A stretch of DNA of 39,877 bases from NCBI GenBank assembly GCA_001830425.1, contig MIAA01000001.1, forward strand, positions 105,045 through 144,921. The letters are read 5' to 3'. Both the position numbers and the translations under genes were made by a program. The notes under the pieces were generated by a model. It was not told the DNA's origin. It was given only the letters and a program-made list of their open reading frames with translations, and made no database searches. The stretch is from Rhodospirillales bacterium RIFCSPLOWO2_02_FULL_58_16 (GTDB lineage Bacteria; Pseudomonadota; Alphaproteobacteria; Rhodospirillales; 2-02-FULL-58-16). This document shows, piece by piece, positions 32,594 to 39,877 of the stretch; position 1 is the stretch's first letter; the number at the start of each line of letters is the position of its first letter.

Positions 32594-34279
32594 CTATATA
32601 TCCTGCATTTTTGCGTAATTATCGGCGCTAAGATCATCAAGCAAAATCTTTCGTTTATTTTCATCAACGCCGGCGGCTTCCAGAGTGATGGCGCCGAGCC
32701 GGAGGCCGGCTTCCACCATCTCCGGCACCGCGTGGGCGGCGCCGATCGAGATAAATTTGTTAGCCGTTTTCCAGTCGCGGGTTCGGACAAGAACAGGGAT
32801 GTCCGGGTAAAGGCGACGCGCAGCGCGCACCATGCCCTCGGCGGCGTGATGATTATCGAGCGTGACAACCATCAGTCTGGCGCGCGCCGCGCCGACAGCC
32901 CGTAAAACTTCCGGCCGGCTCGCGTCGCCGTAATAAACCCGATATCCCCGCTTGCGTTCTCTCTCTACGTTGTCTGCGTCCGTATCAATGGCGATGTACG
33001 GCACGCCTGCGGAGTTGAGCATATTGGTTATTGTCCGCCCGACACGTCCGAATCCGGCGATGAGGACCGGGCGCTCTTCTTCAGTATCGACGGAATGAAT
33101 CTTGTCCGTCATGCCCGCTTCAATTCTTGCCGCAATTCTTTCGCCGAGCCATACCATGGCAGGGGTCGCTATCATGCTTAGCACCATAACCGGGATCAGC
33201 AGTTCCATCACGCCTTCGGGAAGCAGATGGTGGCTTTCCGCCAGAGAGAACAAGACAAACCCGAACTCGCCGGCCTGGGAAAGAAGGGCGCCGGAACGAA
33301 CGGATGCGCACATGGATATTCGCCAACATCGTGAGATGGCGATGACAATGACCGCTTTTGCAATCAGCAGCGCCGCCGTGCAGCCGATGACGGTTCCAAA
33401 GTCAGCGGCCACGACACGATAGTCCAGAGTCATGCCGACCCCCATGAAGAACAAGCCGAGCAAAAGGCCGCGAAACGGAAGAACATCCGCTTCCACCTGG
33501 TGGCGATATTCGGAATTCGCTAAAAACACCCCGGCGATGAACGCTCCCATCGCCATGGAAAAACCAACCTGCTCCATGATCCAGGCAAATCCGAGCACCA
33601 GCAGCAGGGCAAGCGCAACGAATGTATCGCTGTTGCCGATGCGCGCGGTAGCGTGAAGGATCGGCCTGACGGCGTACCGTCCGGCCAACAGGATTGCGCC
33701 GAAAATAGCGACGTATTTTAAAATGGCGATGGCATTCAAAGCGGCGAGTCCCATCGAGGTCGTCTGATCGATTCGACCGACGGCCAGCAGAGGCAAAAGC
33801 ACCATAAGCGGAATAACCGCCAAGTCCTGCATCAGTAGTATGGCGAAGCTGTTGCGTCCGTGATTGGTGGTCATTTGTTTGCGCTCGGAGAGAAGCTGGA
33901 CGCCGAAGGCCGTTGATGACAAGGCAAGTCCGAAGCCGATTGCCAGCGACGCCTCAACCGACATGCCGAATGTGTAGTAGGTTATGACGGCGAACAGCGA
34001 CCCCGTTGCTAAAACCTGCGCTCCGCCCAAGCCGAATATAATATAGCGCATGACCCACAAGCGCTGCGGCTTCATCTCAATGCCGATCAGGAATAAAAGA
34101 AAAACAACGCCGAATTCGCCGATATGACGTAAATTATCCGCGTCTATTATCAACTTTAAGCCGTGTGGTCCGATTACCGCCCCTGCCGCCAGATAACCCA
34201 GGACTGAACCCAGCCCCAAGCGCATAAACAACAGGACCGCGACAACGGCGGCGATAAGAAGGAATAAAATTTCAACCAT
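32594..34279 (-). CDS. CPA2-family cation/proton antiporter, KefB/KefC/YbaL-like with TrkA-N domain
   Basis: 561 residues. About 12-13 membrane helices occupy residues 1-385, with GVVFLLFLIGIEMKPQRLW and FGLALSSTAFGVQLLSERKQ in the Na+/H+ exchanger core. A cytoplasmic RCK/TrkA-N domain (about 400-525) has the Rossmann motif LIAGFGRVGR and the acidic ribose-binding end IAIDTDADN. The family moves K+ or Na+ out in exchange for H+ and is gated by nucleotides or glutathione adducts. The short C-terminal end and absence of a KefF/KefG ancillary gene nearby favour a YbaL/RosB-like or unspecified CPA2 member. It is convergent with the deacetylase gene and divergent from the QEGLA gene. Confidence 0.88.
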   Translation of the reverse strand: MVEILFLLIAAVVAVLLFMRLGLGSVLGYLAAGAVIGPHGLKLIIDADNLRHIGEFGVVFLLFLIGIEMKPQRLWVMRYIIFGLGGAQVLATGSLFAVITYYTFGMSVEASLAIGFGLALSSTAFGVQLLSERKQMTTNHGRNSFAILLMQDLAVIPLMVLLPLLAVGRIDQTTSMGLAALNAIAILKYVAIFGAILLAGRYAVRPILHATARIGNSDTFVALALLLVLGFAWIMEQVGFSMAMGAFIAGVFLANSEYRHQVEADVLPFRGLLLGLFFMGVGMTLDYRVVAADFGTVIGCTAALLIAKAVIVIAISRCWRISMCASVRSGALLSQAGEFGFVLFSLAESHHLLPEGVMELLIPVMVLSMIATPAMVWLGERIAARIEAGMTDKIHSVDTEEERPVLIAGFGRVGRTITNMLNSAGVPYIAIDTDADNVERERKRGYRVYYGDASRPEVLRAVGAARARLMVVTLDNHHAAEGMVRAARRLYPDIPVLVRTRDWKTANKFISIGAAHAVPEMVEAGLRLGAITLEAAGVDENKRKILLDDLSADNYAKMQDI

Positions 34280-34340
34280 GTTTCAATCGTCAATGCTTAT
34301 TATGTAAGGTCTCGGCGGTTACAGGAAGTCACTTATTATT

Positions 34341-35615
34341 ATGGCGCACAACGAATTCTCAAAGGCGGAAATTGAAAAGCTGGTCGAAGCGGCCGGGATT
34401 CTGGTCGAAGCGGAAAAACCTCTCGCCGTCATTCATGCGACAAGCTGGCCGCCCGAAACGTCAAGGCGGTTTTTTGCCGGCAAATGCCGTGAACTGCCCC
34501 GCATCAGCTATACGCCCATCGACCCTGCCCGGACCTTTCAAATGGTTGCCGAAGCGCGGCGCCTGATAAGCGGCGACAGCCCGGTTCACCAATGGCTTTT
34601 ACGACTCGCGGATGTTTTTGACGAGACGGCCCGTCTTATCGCCAACCTCGGCGCTCCGGCCTTTCACGAGATATCATGCCGCTTGTTCGGAAGCCCCGAC
34701 ACTTTGTTCAGCGACGGCGTTCTTCGCACCATAGACCTCGCCGAGCGCATTGACAGCGTTCTCTCAAGCTACGCCGATGAAGACTTGATGAAAAATCCCG
34801 AACTCACTCTTTCGGCCGCCGAATTGCAGGAGCGTTTTAACGTCTCCATTAGGCAACATTTCAAGGAGAACGCGCCGCGTGTCGAGATTGTTGAAACTCT
34901 TTCCGCCCGCGCCGTCGCCGGACGCGACTATATCCGCCTACGCGCCGATTGCCGATTCAGCGAGCTGGACGCCGTTCAGTTGCTTCAGCATGAAGCCTTT
35001 GTTCATATTGCGACAGGTAACAACGGTAAAAATCAATTCATGTTTCCCATTCTCGGCGAAGCGCATCCGGGCAATACGCGCACCCAGGAAGGCTTGGCGG
35101 TGTTCGCTGAATTTATCAGCGGCGCTCTGGGGCCGCACCGTCTGCGCCGCCTCGCCGGACGGGTTCTGGGCATAAAGATGTCCATGGACGGCGCAAATTT
35201 TCTCGAACTATTTGAATTCTACCAGGAGCGCGGCGAGAACAGGCTGGATTCGTTTGACATGGCGCGTCGGGTGGTCCGGGGCGGTCTGGTTGAGGGAGGC
35301 GCCCCTTTCACCAAGGATGTGGTCTATTTGGGAGGACTTCTTGATGTTCACAATTATCTTCGAACCGTTGTGCGCCTCGGCGACGCCTCGCTGGTAAGGA
35401 TACTTTTCTACGGGAAATTTGAATTGACCGATCTTGAGGCCATAGTGATGTTGCGTCAGGCCGGGGTGCTTAACGAACCGCGCGTTCTGGCCCCCTGGGC
35501 GGACGACATGGGAAAATTGGTCAGTTATCTCACCTATTCCACGTTCCTTAACGAGGTCAATCTGGATAATGTTTCATCGCGGTATGACTTTCTGGCTAAC
35601 TGGTCTAAACTGTAG
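34341..35615 (+). CDS. QEGLA-motif (DUF1704, MATCAP-like) metallopeptidase
   Basis: 424 residues of the DUF1704 family, often annotated as flavohemoglobin expression-modulating QEGLA protein. The zinc-binding HEAFVH motif (His217, Glu218, His222; an HExxxH form) is followed by TQEGLAVFAEF (Gln249-Glu250), whose glutamate is a probable third ligand. The eukaryotic members with the same HExxxH and QEGLA motifs are microtubule tyrosine carboxypeptidases. The bacterial substrate is not known. No signal peptide, so cytoplasmic. It starts 61 bases from the divergent antiporter gene and is followed by a small membrane-protein gene in the same direction. The annotation about flavohemoglobin should not be taken as function. 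Confidence 0.85.
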   Translation: MAHNEFSKAEIEKLVEAAGILVEAEKPLAVIHATSWPPETSRRFFAGKCRELPRISYTPIDPARTFQMVAEARRLISGDSPVHQWLLRLADVFDETARLIANLGAPAFHEISCRLFGSPDTLFSDGVLRTIDLAERIDSVLSSYADEDLMKNPELTLSAAELQERFNVSIRQHFKENAPRVEIVETLSARAVAGRDYIRLRADCRFSELDAVQLLQHEAFVHIATGNNGKNQFMFPILGEAHPGNTRTQEGLAVFAEFISGALGPHRLRRLAGRVLGIKMSMDGANFLELFEFYQERGENRLDSFDMARRVVRGGLVEGGAPFTKDVVYLGGLLDVHNYLRTVVRLGDASLVRILFYGKFELTDLEAIVMLRQAGVLNEPRVLAPWADDMGKLVSYLTYSTFLNEVNLDNVSSRYDFLANWSKL

Positions 35616-35641
35616 CCTTCCGGCATAAAGGTTCTTTTGCG

Positions 35642-36139
35642 ATGGATAAAAAAGAGGAGAGCGGCGACGGCGACGGCGAACAGCCGTTCAACAACGAGCC
35701 GTCGTCCCTGGACGAAAATACGCATGCGGAGATGTGTATGCTTTACAGTGAATCGGCGCGAACCATCCGCTTCGCCAAACGTCTTCAATGGTGGACGGTC
35801 GGGTCTACGCTCCTGACTTTCGGCGGCCTTGTCGTCATCGCCAAGCTGGTTTCCGTTGACAAGGACTATGCCTCCCAAATGGTTGCGGTGATCATTTTGC
35901 TCACCGTGGCCGTCATTTTCACGCTGGTCATCCATCAGTTCTGGCAATATACGGAACTCACGAAGATCGAAGAGATTGATAAAAATCTTTCGACCTTGTT
36001 TGCCAAGGTGCGAAAGATCAAATCAAGCAGCGAAGCAAATATCAGCCGCTATATTCTGCTTATTTTTATGATCATGTCCGTTATTATCGGCGCGGCCGTG
36101 GCCTATCTCGCCATCAAGCGATTGTTGATGCACGGATAG
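35642..36139 (+). CDS. Small three-helix membrane protein of unknown function
   Basis: I do not recognise a family. 165 residues: an acidic, probably disordered N-terminus (1-30), a helix with SESARTIRFAKRLQWW, then membrane segments at about 51-70, 79-99 and 136-158. A charged loop (104-132, TELTKIEEIDKNLSTLFAKV) between helices 2 and 3 would be cytoplasmic or periplasmic depending on orientation. It starts 26 bases after the QEGLA gene and ends 24 before xseB, so it may be transcribed with either. AAAGG lies about ten bases before the ATG. Confidence 0.7.
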   Translation: MDKKEESGDGDGEQPFNNEPSSLDENTHAEMCMLYSESARTIRFAKRLQWWTVGSTLLTFGGLVVIAKLVSVDKDYASQMVAVIILLTVAVIFTLVIHQFWQYTELTKIEEIDKNLSTLFAKVRKIKSSSEANISRYILLIFMIMSVIIGAAVAYLAIKRLLMHG

Positions 36140-36163
36140 GGATCGGACGGGGAGCATATGCAT

Positions 36164-36415
36164 ATGGCTGATAAATCCATCCCGCAACGGATTGCCGGAT
36201 TAAGCTTCGAGGAGGCCTTGGCCCAGCTCGAAGAAATCGTGCGCAAGCTGGAGGACGGGACCGGCAAGCTGGACGAGGGGATAATCGCCTATGAGCAGGG
36301 CGCCCTCCTCAAGCGTCATTGCGAGGCCAAACTCAGGGAAGCCAAGGCCCGCGTTGAAAAGGTGGTCCTCGGCGCCGATGGCTCCGTAAGCGTGGAGCCG
36401 GCGGAAATCCGATGA
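36164..36415 (+). CDS. xseB: Exodeoxyribonuclease VII small subunit
   Basis: 83 residues, the usual XseB size. LSFEEALAQLEEIVRKLEDG and LDEGIIAYEQGALLKRHCEA are the family signatures, forming a helical hairpin that binds XseA. The complex degrades single-stranded DNA. Two ATGs compete: 36158 is only three bases from the GGGGAG ribosome site, while 36164 is nine bases away, so 36164 (MADKSIPQ) is preferred. It ends in an ATGA overlap with ispA, as in many bacteria. xseA is not here. Confidence 0.94.
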   Translation: MADKSIPQRIAGLSFEEALAQLEEIVRKLEDGTGKLDEGIIAYEQGALLKRHCEAKLREAKARVEKVVLGADGSVSVEPAEIR

Positions 36416-37305
36416 GCGACGGTAACTTCAAGGACGCCCTCATCGCCAACGCCGAGGCGGTGGAAGATACCCTCGATCAATTACTGCCGGTTGACGACAG
36501 TCCCGAGAGTAAAATCACCGAGGCCATGCGCTACGGCGTCTTCAACGGCGGAAAACGCATCCGGCCGTTTATGGTCATTGCCGGCGCCGGCCTGTTCAAC
36601 GTGGGCCATATCTGCGCCCTTAGAGTGGCGGCGGCGGTGGAAATGGTTCACAGCTATTCGCTGGTGCACGACGACCTGCCGGCCATGGACGATGACGATC
36701 TGAGGCGCGGCAAGCCCACTTGCCACATCGAGTTCGATGAAGCGACGGCGATCCTGGCCGGCGACGCCCTGCTGACCAAGGCTTTCGAGGTATTGGGCGA
36801 GGAAGATACCCATTCGGACCCGGCGGTGCGCGCCCTGCTGGTGGTCGAAATGGCCCGGGCCATCGGCGACAAGGGCATGGTCGGCGGACAGATGTTTGAC
36901 CTTATGGCCCAGGACCGCACCCTTGATATGGCGGAAATAACTCACCTGCAAAGGCTGAAGACGGGGAAACTGATCGGCTTTTCATGCGAGGCCGGGGCGA
37001 TCCTCGGCAAGGCCCCCTTGCCTGCCCGCCATGCTCTTCGCGCCTACGCCCATGACCTGGGACTGGCCTTTCAGATTGTCGATGATTTGCTTGATGTCGA
37101 GGGTGACGAAAAACAGATGGGAAAGAAGGTCGGCAAGGACGAAGCCGCCGGTAAGGCTACCTTTGTTTCCCTGCTCGGCGCGGAGCGCGCCCGCTCCCAG
37201 GCCGTCATGTTGGCTGATCAGGCGGCGAAGCACCTTGATTTATTTGCCGAAAAGGCTGATCCTCTCAGAAACCTTGCGCAATTCGTTATCAAAAGACATG
37301 TTTGA
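36412..37305 (+). CDS. ispA: Farnesyl/geranyl-geranyl diphosphate synthase
   Basis: 297 residues of the bacterial short-chain trans-isoprenyl diphosphate synthase family. FNGGKRIRPF (44-53) binds isopentenyl diphosphate. The first aspartate-rich motif is DDLPAMD (87-93, bacterial DDxxxxD type) and the second is QIVDDLLDVEGD near 220, followed by KKVGKDEAAGKATFV. It condenses isopentenyl and dimethylallyl diphosphate to farnesyl (or geranylgeranyl) diphosphate for quinones, undecaprenyl phosphate and hopanoids. Product length cannot be settled by eye. It is translationally coupled to xseB and followed 39 bases later by dxs. Confidence 0.93.
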   Translation: MSDGNFKDALIANAEAVEDTLDQLLPVDDSPESKITEAMRYGVFNGGKRIRPFMVIAGAGLFNVGHICALRVAAAVEMVHSYSLVHDDLPAMDDDDLRRGKPTCHIEFDEATAILAGDALLTKAFEVLGEEDTHSDPAVRALLVVEMARAIGDKGMVGGQMFDLMAQDRTLDMAEITHLQRLKTGKLIGFSCEAGAILGKAPLPARHALRAYAHDLGLAFQIVDDLLDVEGDEKQMGKKVGKDEAAGKATFVSLLGAERARSQAVMLADQAAKHLDLFAEKADPLRNLAQFVIKRHV

Positions 37306-37324
37306 GATCAATTGAATCAAACGT

Positions 37325-37333
37325 GGGGGGGGG
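37325..37333. repeat. Run of nine G in the ispA-dxs gap
   Basis: An uninterrupted G9 tract lies between the ispA stop (37305) and the dxs start (37345), 11 bases ahead of the ATG and next to the GCAGG ribosome site. Homopolymers of this length are slippage-prone and also a frequent site of sequencing error. Confidence 0.8.
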
Positions 37334-37344
37334 CAGGCATCGTG

Positions 37345-39267
37345 ATGGAACATTATAAAACCCCGCTTCTGGACACCATTAATGTGCCGGAAGATATAAG
37401 GGATTTTACCTCCGCGCAGCTCTCACAACTGGCTGATGAAGTCCGTAAGGAAACCATCCGCGTGGTTTCCATCAACGGCGGACATCTCGGCGCCAGTCTC
37501 GGCGTGGTCGAACTTACCGTCGCCCTGCATCATGTATTCAATACTCCCAATGACCGGTTGATCTGGGATGTCGGCCACCAGTCCTATCCCCACAAAATTC
37601 TCACCGGTCGTCGCAGCCGCATGCATACCCTGCGCCAGGGCGGGGGCATATCGGGGTTTGTCAAACGCTCGGAAAGCGAATATGACCCCTTCGGCGCCGG
37701 CCACAGCTCCACGTCTATCTCGGCCGGGCTGGGCATGGCGGCGGCCCGCGACCTTTTGAAGCGGAATAACCATGTCATCGCCGTTATCGGCGACGGCTCG
37801 ATGAGCGCGGGCATGGCTTACGAGGCGATGAACAACGCCGGCGCCATGGATGAGCGGCTGATCGTTGTCCTCAATGACAACGATATGTCCATCGCGCCGC
37901 CGGTAGGCGCCATGAGCGCCTATCTGTCGCGCCTGATCTCGTCCAAGTCATTTCGCTCGGTTCGCCATCTGGCCAAGGTTATCTCCAAGAAGTTCCCGCG
38001 CCCTCTGGGAGAGGTGGCGCGCAAGGCCGATGAATACGCTCGCGGCATGGTCACCGGCGGCACCTTGTTTGAAGAGCTGGGCTTTTATTATGTCGGCCCC
38101 ATCGACGGCCACAATATCGATCATCTGCTGCCCGTCCTGAAGAACCTGCGGGACGACGAGAATCCGGGGCCTGTGCTGTTGCATGTAGTGACAAAAAAGG
38201 GACACGGCTACGCTCCCGCCGAGGAAGCGCCGGAAAAGTACCACGGCGTCGGCAAATTCAATCTGATCACCGGAGAACTTATCAAGCCGGAAGCCAAGGC
38301 GCCGTCCTATACCAAGGTATTTTCCGACGCCATCGTCAGCGAGGCCGAGGCCGACGACAAAATTGTCGCCATCACCGCCGCCATGCCGGCGGGCACCGGA
38401 CTTGACCTGTTTGCCGAGCGGTTCCCTGAACGCTTTTTCGATGTCGGCATCGCCGAGCAACATGCCGTGACTTTTGCCGCCGGGCTGGCGTGCGAAGGCT
38501 TCAAGCCGTTCATCGCCCTTTATTCCTCCTTCATGCAAAGAGCCTATGATCAAATAGTGCATGATGTGGCGTTGCAGAATCTGCCGGTGCGCTTCGCCAT
38601 CGACCGCGCCGGGTTGGTCGGCGCCGACGGCGCCACCCATGCCGGTTCGTATGACCTCGCCAATCTCTGCTGTCTGCCCGGCGTCGTCGTCATGGCAGCC
38701 GCCGACGAGGCGGAGCTTATGCACATGGTGGCCACCGCCGCCGCCTATGACGCCGGTCCCAGCGCCTTCCGCTATCCGCGCGGCGACGGCGTCGGCGTCG
38801 AGATGCCGAAAAAGGGCGTGGCGCTTGAAATCGGCAAGGGTCGCGTGATGCGCGAAGGATCGACAGTGGCGGTGTTAAGCCTCGGCACGCGATTGCAGGA
38901 ATCGCTTAAGGCCGCCGATGAACTGGCGGCGCGAGGGTTCTCCACCACCGTCGCCGACGCCCGTTTCGCCAAGCCTTTTGACGAGGAACTGGTGACCGGA
39001 TTGGCGGCATCCCATCAGGTGTTGATCATCATCGAAGAAGGATCGCAAGGAGGCTTCGCCGCCAACGTCATGCAGTTCATGGCGATCAATGACCTTCTCG
39101 GCGGCGGCCTCAAGGTGCGGCCGATGACTTTGCCCGACCGTTTTATCCATCACGACGATCCCTTCAAACAGTACGATGCCGCCGGATTGAATGCTCACCA
39201 CATCGTCAATACGGCGTTAAGCGCCCTGGGCTGTGAGAACGTGGCCGTTAAACCGGCGCGGGCATAG
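37345..39267 (+). CDS. dxs: 1-deoxy-D-xylulose-5-phosphate synthase
   Basis: 640 residues, normal Dxs length. [20 protein letters not shown] (N-terminal His motif), [16 protein letters not shown], the thiamine diphosphate motif [18 protein letters not shown] (about 150-167) and the catalytic-glutamate motif [14 protein letters not shown] (about 368-381) are all present, then [15 protein letters not shown]. It condenses pyruvate and glyceraldehyde-3-phosphate, the first step of the MEP isoprenoid route that supplies IspA. ATG 37345 has GCAGG seven bases upstream. A TTG at 37312 keeps the frame open but would translate the G9 tract, so is not favoured. tlyA, often next in alphaproteobacteria, is not downstream. 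Confidence 0.97.
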   Translation: MEHYKTPLLDTINVPEDIRDFTSAQLSQLADEVRKETIRVVSINGGHLGASLGVVELTVALHHVFNTPNDRLIWDVGHQSYPHKILTGRRSRMHTLRQGGGISGFVKRSESEYDPFGAGHSSTSISAGLGMAAARDLLKRNNHVIAVIGDGSMSAGMAYEAMNNAGAMDERLIVVLNDNDMSIAPPVGAMSAYLSRLISSKSFRSVRHLAKVISKKFPRPLGEVARKADEYARGMVTGGTLFEELGFYYVGPIDGHNIDHLLPVLKNLRDDENPGPVLLHVVTKKGHGYAPAEEAPEKYHGVGKFNLITGELIKPEAKAPSYTKVFSDAIVSEAEADDKIVAITAAMPAGTGLDLFAERFPERFFDVGIAEQHAVTFAAGLACEGFKPFIALYSSFMQRAYDQIVHDVALQNLPVRFAIDRAGLVGADGATHAGSYDLANLCCLPGVVVMAAADEAELMHMVATAAAYDAGPSAFRYPRGDGVGVEMPKKGVALEIGKGRVMREGSTVAVLSLGTRLQESLKAADELAARGFSTTVADARFAKPFDEELVTGLAASHQVLIIIEEGSQGGFAANVMQFMAINDLLGGGLKVRPMTLPDRFIHHDDPFKQYDAAGLNAHHIVNTALSALGCENVAVKPARA

Positions 39268-39291
39268 AGCCGTCGATAGCGAGGCCGTGCC

Positions 39292-39877
39292 GTGCATGAA
39301 CCACCGGTCGAGGATTCGGAAGAATCAGCCGAGCATTGCCTCCCCGAGGAAGCCAAAATTCTCAAATCTCTTCTCCAAGAATTCAAGGCGAATCCTGAAG
39401 ACTTTGAAATAAATAAAAAAATCGGCTTGTTCATGTTGTGGGTCAGGAAGTACACGCTTCATGCCGAGCCGTTCATTCGCAGGGCGCTTTCCTTCGATAT
39501 AAGAAATAAAGACATGCATCGTCTCCTGGATGCGCTGGGGTGCATATACAGCATCAAGGGAAACCATGAGGCCTCTATCGAAGTTTACAGGACGGCGCAG
39601 AAACTTTTCCCGAAAATCCGGGTCTTCGATTATCGGCTGGGAGGCATGTTGTTCAAAGCCGGCAAAATTGAAGAGGCTTCCGAGGTTTTCCGGGAGGCCG
39701 TTGACGGCGGTTATGCAAGGGCCAGGAAAAATTCTGCGGATAACAACCGGCCTGTAACTCATCTCCTGGAATTAAGGGACATTATCTGCCGTTTTTTCGG
39801 CGAGTTGGCGGCCAAGATCGATCTCTACGTCAAGGCCCGCGAACTGGGCTACATAGATTCGGCGAGGGCGATTCTTA
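39292..39877 (+). CDS. TPR-like repeat protein (partial, 3' end outside window)
   Basis: The frame is open for 195 codons to the right edge. A GTG start at 39292 is supported by GAGG seven bases upstream; no ATG is as well placed. The N-terminus is acidic (HEPPVEDSEESAEHCLPEEA). Then come helix-pair repeats of TPR type: ALGCIYSIKGNHEASIEVYR, LGGMLFKAGKIEEASEVFRE with the hallmark Gly/Ala spacing. No signal peptide. The family role, if any, lies in the unseen C-terminal part; TPR proteins of this kind may carry a glycosyltransferase or methyltransferase domain, or act as adaptors. It is 24 bases after dxs and could be co-transcribed. Confidence 0.65.
   Translation, partial: MHEPPVEDSEESAEHCLPEEAKILKSLLQEFKANPEDFEINKKIGLFMLWVRKYTLHAEPFIRRALSFDIRNKDMHRLLDALGCIYSIKGNHEASIEVYRTAQKLFPKIRVFDYRLGGMLFKAGKIEEASEVFREAVDGGYARARKNSADNNRPVTHLLELRDIICRFFGELAAKIDLYVKARELGYIDSARAIL

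Overview
The window reads as chromosomal DNA of a motile, GC-rich alphaproteobacterium, most likely of the Rhodospirillales type. This is inferred from family character: a FliX flagellar assembly factor (known only from Alphaproteobacteria), a cysteine-poor alphaproteobacterial DksA, an alphaproteobacterial-style SuhB N-terminus, an HDAC-like/xseB/ispA/dxs neighbourhood and cobalamin genes of mixed cob/cbi type. Genes are densely packed with many ATGA, TAATG and short overlaps. No gap exceeds about 220 bases. I saw no rRNA, tRNA, CRISPR array, insertion sequence or prophage core.

Layout. (1) 1-9582, all on the minus strand: a fumarate-reductase-like flavoprotein (cut by the window edge) with its iron-sulfur partner, tlyA, an MFS exporter, a three-gene envelope operon (periplasmic proline-rich OmpA-like protein, MotA/TolQ-like protein, MotB/OmpA-like protein), suhB, efp and a short cation transporter. 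A c-type cytochrome (9652-10107) diverges from the transporter. (2) 10123-20906: cobalamin synthesis. cbiX, cobH, cobL and a triple cobI-cbiG-cobJ fusion form one minus-strand operon; cobD/cbiB is on the plus strand; dksA, cobO, a SYLF-domain lipoprotein and cobQ form a second minus-strand run. Two little-known genes, a tail-anchored protein and a PAS protein, lie between the blocks. CbiX and CbiG point to the early-cobalt (anaerobic-type) route, but several pathway steps are not encoded here.

(3) 21007-29795: flagellar genes. fliX diverges from flgE, which has a well-formed sigma-54 promoter with a perfect palindrome just upstream. A second sigma-54-like site precedes flgI-flgJ-flgN-flgK-flgL. 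FlgE, FlgK and FlgL are all enlarged by inserted beta-rich repeats; FlgK and FlgL share one repeat family. A polytopic membrane protein resembling GT-C glycosyltransferases follows flgL. (4) 31630-39877: an HDAC-like deacetylase, a KefB/C-like antiporter, a QEGLA-type (DUF1704, MATCAP-like) metallopeptidase, a small membrane protein, then xseB-ispA-dxs (isoprenoid precursors) and a partial TPR protein.

The best candidates for something under-described are the MotA/MotB-like plus proline-rich OmpA operon (a possible ion-driven envelope machine distinct from the flagellar stator and from Tol-Pal) and the repeat domains carried by several hook-filament proteins of this flagellum.
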